Notes under the pieces: model-generated
Seen by the model: the letters and a program-made list of their open reading frames with translations, nothing else
What the model was told of the DNA's origin: nothing
Database searches by the model: none
Translations under genes and position numbers: made by a program
Shown here: one piece after another, positions 8,606 through 17,240 of the stretch
Numbering within the stretch: the stretch's first letter is position 1
How the letters are laid out: each line of letters starts with the position of its first letter
Assembly (NCBI RefSeq): GCF_017745275.1
Contig: NZ_JAGHZS010000005.1
Coordinates: 434,001 to 498,000, forward strand
Origin: Chitinophaga sp.
Lineage (GTDB): Bacteria > Bacteroidota > Bacteroidia > Chitinophagales > Chitinophagaceae
Direction of reading: 5' to 3'
Length of the DNA: 64,000 nucleotides

Positions 8606-11600
8606 ATGCTTCAGCCAAATAATGCTCCCATGGAGGTGATTCTACATTGGTTAATTCATTGGCACTGGGTTAGAAAACGCTTGAAGATTTCCGGTTCGCA
8701 TACAGCCGGAGCTTTCAAATCCACATGCCTGTCCCTCTCCGGAAAAAAACTTATCCTGTTATTCATCGTTTTTCTACCAGCAATATTATCGGCTCAAACC
8801 AGCTGGAAGGGCACCGTCAGCAGTACCTGGTCTACCAGCGCCAATTGGACGGCTGGTGTACCCACAGCAAGTGTGGATGCGGTAATAGGCGATGCTAATT
8901 TTACCGGGGCATTTAATCCCACCATCAGTAGCAGCACCAGTTGCCGGTCACTTACAATAGGAGCAGGTGTAAATGCTACGCTCACCGTCAGCAAAAACCT
9001 GACAGTGACAGGCAACCTGGTCATTAACGCCGGCAGCTCCCTCATAGAAAAAGGCGTCACCCTTAGTGTCACTGGTAACTGGACCAACTCCGGCACCTAT
9101 TCTACAACCAGCAGCAATGCTAAAGTAAACCTGGCGGGAACAACGCAGGCGATCGGCGGGTCAACAGCGACGGCCTTTCGTAAACTCACCATAGGTGCCG
9201 GGTGTACTACCACGCAAAATGTGAATATGTCGGTGGCGGGTACCCTTACGGTGAACGGAACTTTTATCCCGGCAGATATAGCCACGCCGGTTATCGTTTC
9301 CGGAGCAGGTGCCATTGCTGTAAATGCGGGTGGTATATTACGTGTGAATGCGGCTACTTTTGCCGGCAACTACGCACTAACGGGAACGGTTACACTCGCC
9401 GCAGGTGGTATCGTAGATTATAGTGGCACATTGGTAAACCAAACCGTGAGAAATAACCTCACTTATTCAACGCTCCGGATTTCCGGCAGCGGGATAAAAA
9501 CATTGGGCGGTAACCTGAATGCCCTGAATGCTACTACCGCCTCCGTTGGAAATATAGAAGTGCTGGCCGCTACCCTCGACCTGTCTACATTTTCCGCCAA
9601 CCGCGGTACCACTGTGGCGGGTGGTGGCATCACGGTCGCTAATGGCGCCACGATGAAAATAGGAGGTACCAGTACCTTCCCACTTAATTATGGCACCATC
9701 TCACTTGGCCTCACCAGTACCGTTGAATATAATGGTACCAATCAGGCGGTAGCTGCAGAATTGTACGGAAACCTTACCCTTTCTTCGGGTAGTGGCGCTG
9801 CGGTAAAAACAATGCCCGCTACCGCATTCACCGTTTCCGGTAATTTTACATCGGCAGTAGGAAGCGGCACCTCCGTTACCTATACGGCAGCTTCCAACAT
9901 AACTATCAGCGGCAGCGTAAATATAGGGGCATCCACTACCTTTAACGGAGGTAGCAGTACCATTACTGCGGCCAGTAACTGGGTGAACAACGGTACCTTT
10001 AGTGGTGGTACCAGTACGGTTACTTTCACCGGGGCGGGAACTTCTATCAGCGGCTCCGGAACACATACGTTTAATAATCTTACCGCCGCAGCCACCAATA
10101 TCACTGCCGCAGCTGCTGCGGCTATCACAGTTGCCGGTAACCTGGCCACTACTGCCCCGGGTACCTTTACGCATCTTACCGGTGGAACCCTTACTATGAG
10201 CGGAAGCAGCAAAACAATCACCGGATCCGGTATCTCGCTGGAGAACCTCACGGTTTCCGGTTCAGTAAGTGCAGCAACAGGAATCACGCTAACCGGTAAT
10301 CTTTCCGTAGCAGGAAGTTTTAGTGGTATTTCCGGTATCGTTACCATGACCGGCAGCTCAAAAACAATTTCAGGGGCAGGTACTATCAGCTTCGGCGGAT
10401 TATCGCTTCCGGGAAGCATTACTTCTACTGCCAGCTTCTCTGTGAATAATACATTGGATGTTTCCGGCAGCTTCTCCGCAACTGCTGGTACAGCTACTTT
10501 CACCGGTACCAGTTCTCTTAATGGCACCGCTAATTTATTCAATGTTGCTATTAATGGTACATCCCTGCAACTATCCACCAACTCAACGTTGGGTATCGCA
10601 AATACTTACGCCGTCACTGCAGGAACCCTGGATGTGACTACCACCGTTCCCAATACCGTCAACTTTAATGGTACGGGCGCCCAAACAATTTCTGCGGGCA
10701 CTTTTAACAAATTATCGGTGAGCAATGGCAACACCAAAACACTGGGAGGAGCAGTAACAGTAAACAGTGATTTTACCATCGCATCAGGTACCACATTCAA
10801 TGGATCCACTCAAAGTATAACGATACTGGGAAACTGGATTAACAACGGTACTTTTACGGCAGGTTCCAGTACCGTATCGCTAACAGGAACCGTGAATACT
10901 AATATCACCGGCGCCTCCACTTTCAGTACGCTCGTCATTAATAAAACTGCCTCTACCAACCAGGTTTCCCTGTTAAACAATATTTCAGTGACAACACTTA
11001 CGATGACCAATGGCATGGTCATTACCGGCACTGGTAATACGCTGACGATCACCGGTAACAGGAGTGGCAATGGTATTATACTCGGTAACATTCAGCATTC
11101 CCATAATTTTGTATTGGGTACCGCTTATGCATTTGAAAGCCCCAACAACACGGTTACGCTTACAGGTCTTACTACCAGCGGATTTATTACAATGTCTGTA
11201 CTGCCGCAGCCGGTAACTGACTTCCCTTCAGGTGCTGCGGTGAACCGGGAATATGATATTACCGTTGGTGGTGGTATCACCCTGGCCGCTACCACCTTGC
11301 GCTTCCATTATGAAGATGCAGAGCTGAACGGTAACTCAGAAGCTGGTCTTAGCATCTGGCGCAATACCGGTTCCAGTTGGGCGGTGTATGGAAATTCAGC
11401 CAGTAGTACCACTTCTAATTATGTGGAGCAAACCTCCGCGCTCAGCTCTTTTAACGGGCGTTTTACATTAGCTTCTACGGCAAATGTGGTACGCTGGAAC
11501 GGATCGGTCAGCAACGACTGGAATACAGCCGGCAACTGGACAGTAGCACAAGGCAGTCCTTCCCGTCCGCCCGGCGTAAATGATATTGCGGAAATAGGCA

Positions 11601-14600
11601 CTATTAGTTTCACCAATCAACCGGTGATAAGTACGGCCGCCAATGTAAAAAGTATTTCCTTTGGGAGTGTACAGGCAGCCACACTCACGCTGGCAGCCGG
11701 AGGCTCCCTGGTAACGCAGGGGAACATTGCAGGAATATGGTCTGCCAACGCAGCACATGTTATTAATGTAGGTGCCCAGAGTATGACAGTAAATGGCAGC
11801 CTTACGCTCAGTGATGGTACTGCCGGACATACTATTCAGTTGAATATCGGAAACGGCAGCGCAACAGTTGCCGGCGCTGTTACGCAGTCGGGAGGGGCAG
11901 GCATTACATGCACCGGCACAGGAACCCTGAATATTGGCGGCAACCTAAACTATAGCAGTGGCACATTCACTCCGGGTAGTGGTACTGTAGTGTATAACGG
12001 TGCTGCGGTGCAAGCGGTAGCCGGACTAACCTATAATCATCTTACCATTGCCAAGTCTGCTGCCAGCGCGCAGATCAGTAGTACTACCACTGTAAACGGC
12101 AACCTTACCGTTAGCGGCGGTGACTTAGCTATCGGCGCTGCCACCACAATTGCAGGGGATGTTGGCATCAGTGCCGGTGCGTCTGTTCATGGAGGTACAG
12201 CTACCCTCACGGTAAGCGGCAACTGGAATAACAGCGGCACGTTTACGCCGGAAACAGGAACTGTTACTTTTACAGGTGGTAATGCACAAAACCTTGCTGC
12301 CACTACCTTCAATAATCTTGTGGTTAATAAAACCGGTGGAACCGCGTCGCTGACAGGCAACGCATTGATAAATGGTAACCTGTCGGTCAATGCAGGTACA
12401 TTCGCCTTGTCTGCCTTTACCGCTAACCGGAGTTCAGTAGGGGGCACCTTTGCTATTGCTAATGGAGCTACTGTTACGGTGGGAGGAGCGTCTAATTTCC
12501 CTGCCAATTATTCTACCGACCAGTTGGGCAACACCAGTACCGTTAATTACAACAGCGCTGGTGCACAAACAGTTGCTGGTGGCATTTCTTATGGGCATCT
12601 CACACTGGGTGGCAGTGGTACAAAAAGTCTTACAGCTAACATTACCGTTAATGGTGACCTGTCGAACAACAGTGGTGTAACGTTGAGTGCCGGCGCCTTT
12701 ACCATCAACTTGTATGGTAACTGGATAAATAGTGGCACGTTTGCTGGTGGCACCGGCACAGTAACGCTGAACGGCAGCAGTAAAACCATAACAGGTAATA
12801 CTACTTTCAACCGGCTTACTGTTTACGGTAGCTATGCAGTGGCGGGAAGCGATATCACTTATAATGGCCTGCTGCAGATTGTTACCGGCGGCTCTTATGA
12901 TGGAGGCAGTGGATCTGCCACGGTAAGTGGTGATCTGATCAACAGTGGATCGCTGATCAGCAACGGCGTAACCACATTCACAGGTACCACGGTGCAAACC
13001 ATCCGTTTTATTAATGCATTGGTATCTAATTCCAGCGGAGTGATTAACTTTAACGGGAATGTTTCTCCTATTTTAAATTCAACGAGTGCACCTACCTATG
13101 CCACACTGAATATTAATAATACTGCCGGTGTAAACGCGAGTGTGGGATGGAATGTATTAGTGGCCTTTAATATCGCTAATGGCGCCACTTTCAACGGGGG
13201 GCTTTCAACACATGTCATTAGTGGAAGCTTTACAAATAACGGCACAGTAACCAGTACCGGAACACTTTATTTTAATCCTTCTTCCGCACAAAATATTGTG
13301 CTTACCGGTACCAGTTTTTCCAGCACCGGCACCGTAAGATTTGGGGGCACTGCGGCCCTGGCTGTTGCCGGAACACCTTCCGGCTTTAACAATGTCATCA
13401 TCGATAACCCGGCAGGTGTTACACCTGCCGCTGGATGGACTATAGGGGGCTACCTGCAGATTAGTGCCGGCGGAGTGCTCAATGCAGGCAGTAATAATTA
13501 TACGGTGAATGGAGATATTGAAAGCAATGGTACACTGAACGGTGGTACCTCTACTTTCACAATGACGTCTGGTTCGGGAACGTTGACGGGCAGTAATGGT
13601 ACTACCTTTTACAACCTTGTTATCAACGGCACGGTTCTGACGGATGCTAATTTCAATATACAGAACAATTTTACCATTAACGGCGCTTTCGATGCATCTA
13701 TTGGAACGCCCACCATGACAGGTACCGGACCATCTGTTATCGGAGGCAGTGGCAGCCCATTCAACCTGGCACAGTTAGCAATACAAAAAACGGCTGCTAC
13801 CGTTAAACTAACCAGGGGACTACAATTAGTGTCGTCGCTCGAAATTTTTTCCGGTGTATTGGATGCGGGAGATTCAACAATTACAGAAGATGTGGGCGGA
13901 GCGCTTTCTATTGATGACAATGCCCGGCTTATTGTAGGAGGTGTTTATAGTTTACCGGTGTTTGACAGCTATCTGCTGGATACGTTGAGTACAGTGGAAT
14001 ATGCAGGTAGCACACAAAGTATCTCTGCAGCTACGCCCTATGGCAACCTGGTGATCTCCACAGCAGGTACAAAAACGGCTTCGGCGCCATTGACCATCCT
14101 CAATGATTTTACACTGAGTAACGGCACCTTTGTTTCCGGCAGCTTTACGGATACCCTGCGAGGGAACTGGACGATGAGTAGCGGTGCGTTTACGAATACG
14201 GGGTCCACAATTTATTTTTCAGGTTCCACCGATCAGAATGTTACTTCAACAGGCGCTTTCAATAATATTAAAATCAATAAAACAACAGGGCTGGTATCGT
14301 TGTCAGCTAATACAACTGCAAATGGAATATTGACATTTATGGCGGGAAAAATCAGGACCGGCGTAAATACCATGATCGTAACCGCAACAGGTAGTGTCAG
14401 TGGAGCAGGACAAAGTACTGGATGGGTCTATGGCCGCTTACAAAAAAATGTGTCGGCCGGTAGCAACATTACGCGCCTTTATGAAGTTGGTGACAGCCTG
14501 AATTATACGCCGGCAACAACAACTTTTGCCAGCGTAAGCACTGCCGGTGATGTACTCACTGCGGTAACTGCCGGTAGTCATCCTAATTTACTCACGTCGG

Positions 14601-16678
14601 GTTTAAACACCGCCAAAAAAGTAAACCGTTACTGGACTTTGACCAATAATAGTGCTGTATTCACCACCGCCGCTGTAACATTGAATTGGGTGGCCGCAGA
14701 TGTTGATGCGGGTTCCACCACAACCAACTTTAAGGCGGCGTTATATAGCGGTGGAAACTGGACTTTGCCTGCAACCACTAGTCCACTTCCCACATCGATA
14801 CAGGTAACAGGATTAACCGGATTTGGAGCGCTTGCAGTAGGAGAGCTGGCCACCGGTGCTATATGGACAGGCGCACTTAGTACCAATTGGTTTGTTACAG
14901 GTAACTGGTCATCTGCTGCCATCCCGGTAAGTACTACCAACGTGACGATTCCCACAGGTCTTCTCAATTACCCATTGATAAATACGGGTGTGGCTATTGC
15001 CAATAATATCACTATTCAATCCGGCGCCAGTGTAACGGTTAGTGGCGCCAAGCTTCAGATAGGCGGTGTAATTACCAACAACGGTAATTTCACTTCCACA
15101 GCCGGCACTATTGAGCTAAATGGAGCAGCGGCGCAAACTATACCTGCTGCCGCATTTGCTACCAATACATTAATGAACCTTACCGTGAATAATGTGCTGG
15201 GAGTAACGTTAGGAGGGCCGCTTAACATCAGCGGTATATTGAAGGTCACTACGGGACAATTCACCACCGGTAATAACCTCACACTGCTTTCTTCTGCTAC
15301 ACAAACGGCATTGATTGATGGCAGTGGTGCCGGACAGGTATCAGGTAATGTAACTATGCAAAGGTATATCCCAACAGCTTTTGGATATAAATATTTTAGT
15401 TCTCCTTTCCAGGCAGCCACTGTCAATGAATTGGCGGATGACATCAACCTCAACGCCACGTTTCCATCTTTGTACAAATATGTAGAAAGTAATGCATCGT
15501 CTGGATGGGTGGCTTATACCAGTACCACTGGTCCGCTCACACCGATGATGGGATATGCTGCTCAAATGGGTACGGCGAACACGCCTTTTGTGGTAGACAT
15601 CACCGGCGCCGTGAATAATCAAACGATTACAGCGCCGGTACTTACCAATAATAATCAGCCGTACACCCAGGGTTTTAATCTCGTTGGGAATCCTTATCCA
15701 TCGCCGGTCGACTGGGATGCTGCTACCGGGTGGACCCGCACCAATATCGATAATGCAGTGTATTATTTCAATGCAGGTACAGCCGATCAGTATACCGGTA
15801 CTTACAGCTCTTATATCAATGGGGTGTCAAGCGATGGTATCGCAAATAATGTTATTCCTTCCATGCAGGGATTTTTTGTACACGTTACCAATGGCAGCTT
15901 CCCGGTATCGGGTACATTATCGGTAAATAACAATGCAAGGCTCACTAACCTGTCGCCTGTTTTTCATCGCGTTCCGCAAACGGTGCCCATCCTGCGTTTG
16001 GGAGCTGCCTTTGCTGATGATGGAGGAAATCCGGATCCATTGGTAGTATACTTTGATGCTGCTGCATCCAGGTCTTTTGAGAAAACAATGGATGCCTTAA
16101 AATTAATCAATACTGACCCGGGAGTACCCAGCCTGTATGCTTTAGGCGCCGATAGTGCCCGTATGTCCATTAATGCATGGCCACTATATCCTGACAGTAC
16201 AGATGTGATTCCGCTGGGCCTCAAAACGGAACGAAAGGGATGGATCACTTTCAATACAATTGACTTGGCCCGTATACCGGCTTACCTGCATATCTACCTC
16301 AAAGATGAGGCAGCAGGCAAAACACTGGAATTACAGGAGGCCACGAAGTATAGAATATACCTCGATGCCGGCACTTACGATCATCGTTTTTCGCTGGTAT
16401 TCCGGAAGGAGGGAAGTGTAACGGCTCCTGAGGTAACACCGGTATTCAAAGCTTACAGTATAGGGAAAACGTTATATGGATATTTTGACAAGGTGCCGGA
16501 TGAAAAGTGCCGGATTACCGTATCTAATGTGCTCGGACAGGTTTTATGGCGGCAGGATGTGAGTGGCAATGGTCGCCAGCATGTGATTGGTGATCAATAT
16601 GCCAGCGGCATCTATATTGTTTCGTTTCTGGCGAATGAGAAAGTAGTGGCTAAAAAAGTATTTATAGTTAATCCGTAA
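8606..16678 (+). CDS. Giant repetitive adhesin-like protein with T9SS C-terminal sorting domain
   Basis: This is a 2690-residue surface protein. CAGGAGGGA precedes the ATG at 8606, and an extended signal sequence ends around LFIVFLPAILSAQ (about residues 50-64). Residues 65-2140 are a low-complexity Thr/Ser/Gly/Asn beta array with degenerate units of the type L..GNLTVNSGTF...GGTSTVTFTG and W.NNGTF; FxGTA and TITGS turns recur throughout. A W.G..S..W.T.GNWT motif appears three times (near 67, 973 and 2090). Residues about 2190-2420 form a globular region with GFNLVGNPYPSPVDW. The last 80 residues are a typical type A T9SS domain (ITVSNVLGQVLWRQDVSG ... YASGIYIVSFL). It lies 12 bp after the chaperone gene and 13 bp before the next. 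Adhesion is inferred from architecture. Confidence 0.8.
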   Translation: MLQPNNAPMEVILHWLIHWHWVRKRLKISGSHTAGAFKSTCLSLSGKKLILLFIVFLPAILSAQTSWKGTVSSTWSTSANWTAGVPTASVDAVIGDANFTGAFNPTISSSTSCRSLTIGAGVNATLTVSKNLTVTGNLVINAGSSLIEKGVTLSVTGNWTNSGTYSTTSSNAKVNLAGTTQAIGGSTATAFRKLTIGAGCTTTQNVNMSVAGTLTVNGTFIPADIATPVIVSGAGAIAVNAGGILRVNAATFAGNYALTGTVTLAAGGIVDYSGTLVNQTVRNNLTYSTLRISGSGIKTLGGNLNALNATTASVGNIEVLAATLDLSTFSANRGTTVAGGGITVANGATMKIGGTSTFPLNYGTISLGLTSTVEYNGTNQAVAAELYGNLTLSSGSGAAVKTMPATAFTVSGNFTSAVGSGTSVTYTAASNITISGSVNIGASTTFNGGSSTITAASNWVNNGTFSGGTSTVTFTGAGTSISGSGTHTFNNLTAAATNITAAAAAAITVAGNLATTAPGTFTHLTGGTLTMSGSSKTITGSGISLENLTVSGSVSAATGITLTGNLSVAGSFSGISGIVTMTGSSKTISGAGTISFGGLSLPGSITSTASFSVNNTLDVSGSFSATAGTATFTGTSSLNGTANLFNVAINGTSLQLSTNSTLGIANTYAVTAGTLDVTTTVPNTVNFNGTGAQTISAGTFNKLSVSNGNTKTLGGAVTVNSDFTIASGTTFNGSTQSITILGNWINNGTFTAGSSTVSLTGTVNTNITGASTFSTLVINKTASTNQVSLLNNISVTTLTMTNGMVITGTGNTLTITGNRSGNGIILGNIQHSHNFVLGTAYAFESPNNTVTLTGLTTSGFITMSVLPQPVTDFPSGAAVNREYDITVGGGITLAATTLRFHYEDAELNGNSEAGLSIWRNTGSSWAVYGNSASSTTSNYVEQTSALSSFNGRFTLASTANVVRWNGSVSNDWNTAGNWTVAQGSPSRPPGVNDIAEIGTISFTNQPVISTAANVKSISFGSVQAATLTLAAGGSLVTQGNIAGIWSANAAHVINVGAQSMTVNGSLTLSDGTAGHTIQLNIGNGSATVAGAVTQSGGAGITCTGTGTLNIGGNLNYSSGTFTPGSGTVVYNGAAVQAVAGLTYNHLTIAKSAASAQISSTTTVNGNLTVSGGDLAIGAATTIAGDVGISAGASVHGGTATLTVSGNWNNSGTFTPETGTVTFTGGNAQNLAATTFNNLVVNKTGGTASLTGNALINGNLSVNAGTFALSAFTANRSSVGGTFAIANGATVTVGGASNFPANYSTDQLGNTSTVNYNSAGAQTVAGGISYGHLTLGGSGTKSLTANITVNGDLSNNSGVTLSAGAFTINLYGNWINSGTFAGGTGTVTLNGSSKTITGNTTFNRLTVYGSYAVAGSDITYNGLLQIVTGGSYDGGSGSATVSGDLINSGSLISNGVTTFTGTTVQTIRFINALVSNSSGVINFNGNVSPILNSTSAPTYATLNINNTAGVNASVGWNVLVAFNIANGATFNGGLSTHVISGSFTNNGTVTSTGTLYFNPSSAQNIVLTGTSFSSTGTVRFGGTAALAVAGTPSGFNNVIIDNPAGVTPAAGWTIGGYLQISAGGVLNAGSNNYTVNGDIESNGTLNGGTSTFTMTSGSGTLTGSNGTTFYNLVINGTVLTDANFNIQNNFTINGAFDASIGTPTMTGTGPSVIGGSGSPFNLAQLAIQKTAATVKLTRGLQLVSSLEIFSGVLDAGDSTITEDVGGALSIDDNARLIVGGVYSLPVFDSYLLDTLSTVEYAGSTQSISAATPYGNLVISTAGTKTASAPLTILNDFTLSNGTFVSGSFTDTLRGNWTMSSGAFTNTGSTIYFSGSTDQNVTSTGAFNNIKINKTTGLVSLSANTTANGILTFMAGKIRTGVNTMIVTATGSVSGAGQSTGWVYGRLQKNVSAGSNITRLYEVGDSLNYTPATTTFASVSTAGDVLTAVTAGSHPNLLTSGLNTAKKVNRYWTLTNNSAVFTTAAVTLNWVAADVDAGSTTTNFKAALYSGGNWTLPATTSPLPTSIQVTGLTGFGALAVGELATGAIWTGALSTNWFVTGNWSSAAIPVSTTNVTIPTGLLNYPLINTGVAIANNITIQSGASVTVSGAKLQIGGVITNNGNFTSTAGTIELNGAAAQTIPAAAFATNTLMNLTVNNVLGVTLGGPLNISGILKVTTGQFTTGNNLTLLSSATQTALIDGSGAGQVSGNVTMQRYIPTAFGYKYFSSPFQAATVNELADDINLNATFPSLYKYVESNASSGWVAYTSTTGPLTPMMGYAAQMGTANTPFVVDITGAVNNQTITAPVLTNNNQPYTQGFNLVGNPYPSPVDWDAATGWTRTNIDNAVYYFNAGTADQYTGTYSSYINGVSSDGIANNVIPSMQGFFVHVTNGSFPVSGTLSVNNNARLTNLSPVFHRVPQTVPILRLGAAFADDGGNPDPLVVYFDAAASRSFEKTMDALKLINTDPGVPSLYALGADSARMSINAWPLYPDSTDVIPLGLKTERKGWITFNTIDLARIPAYLHIYLKDEAAGKTLELQEATKYRIYLDAGTYDHRFSLVFRKEGSVTAPEVTPVFKAYSIGKTLYGYFDKVPDEKCRITVSNVLGQVLWRQDVSGNGRQHVIGDQYASGIYIVSFLANEKVVAKKVFIVNP

Positions 16679-16691
16679 TATTTTTTGAGAG

Positions 16692-17225
16692 ATGGGTGAT
16701 ATAACCGGGGTCATAATAAACAGGTGCTTTGTCCTTTGCCGGGTAATGGTAGTGCTTTTGTTTGTGTTGGTGAGATATACGCCGGCTGCTGCCCAGGAGC
16801 CGCCTCCACGCCCCATTGCCGTATATGTGAATCCTGCGCAGGGACTTATCTTCGGCGCCTTTTTTCAGGGAATGTCAGGAGGAACGGTGATCATTTACCC
16901 CGATGGTTCCAGGTCTGTAACCGGTAGCGTGGTACAGGCCAATCTGGGTTACCCGTTTTCGCCTGCCATTTTTGAAGTAGAGGCAAACCGGGGAACATTG
17001 ATTTCAATATTAAACGGACCAGATGTCATCCTCACCGGAAGCAATGGCGGTACTATCAGTTTACACATAGGGAGTGCCAGCACTGGCAGTTCTTTTATCT
17101 GTACAGCTACGCCGCCGGCAAGGAATCTGGTGAAGATAGGAGGCACGCTGACGGTAGGAAGCCCTCTTTCAAATCCCTCCGGTAATTACAGTGGGATCTT
17201 TACAGTAACGTTTATCCAGGAATAG
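16692..17225 (+). CDS. Second DUF4402-like secreted protein
   Basis: This 177-residue protein has a signal peptide (CRVMVVLLFVLVRYTPAAAQ). The mature part repeats the layout of the first DUF4402 gene: a strand with LIFGAFFQGMSGGTVIIYPDGSR, a SVTGSVVQANLG turn, an F-containing strand (PAIFEVEANRG) and a terminal SGNYSGIFTVTFIQE strand. It is more diverged and could be a minor, tip or anchor subunit. The gene is embedded between the giant adhesin and the usher-like gene with gaps of 13 and 15 bp, consistent with one transcript. Confidence 0.7.
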   Translation: MGDITGVIINRCFVLCRVMVVLLFVLVRYTPAAAQEPPPRPIAVYVNPAQGLIFGAFFQGMSGGTVIIYPDGSRSVTGSVVQANLGYPFSPAIFEVEANRGTLISILNGPDVILTGSNGGTISLHIGSASTGSSFICTATPPARNLVKIGGTLTVGSPLSNPSGNYSGIFTVTFIQE

Positions 17226-17240
17226 TATGTAACAGGTATA

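Noticed and set aside
8794..15622. Many minus-strand open frames of 60-230 codons inside the giant adhesin gene
   Set aside because: They arise from the Thr/Gly/Ser-rich repetitive coding sequence of the plus strand and show Val/Pro-rich low-complexity products with no start context.
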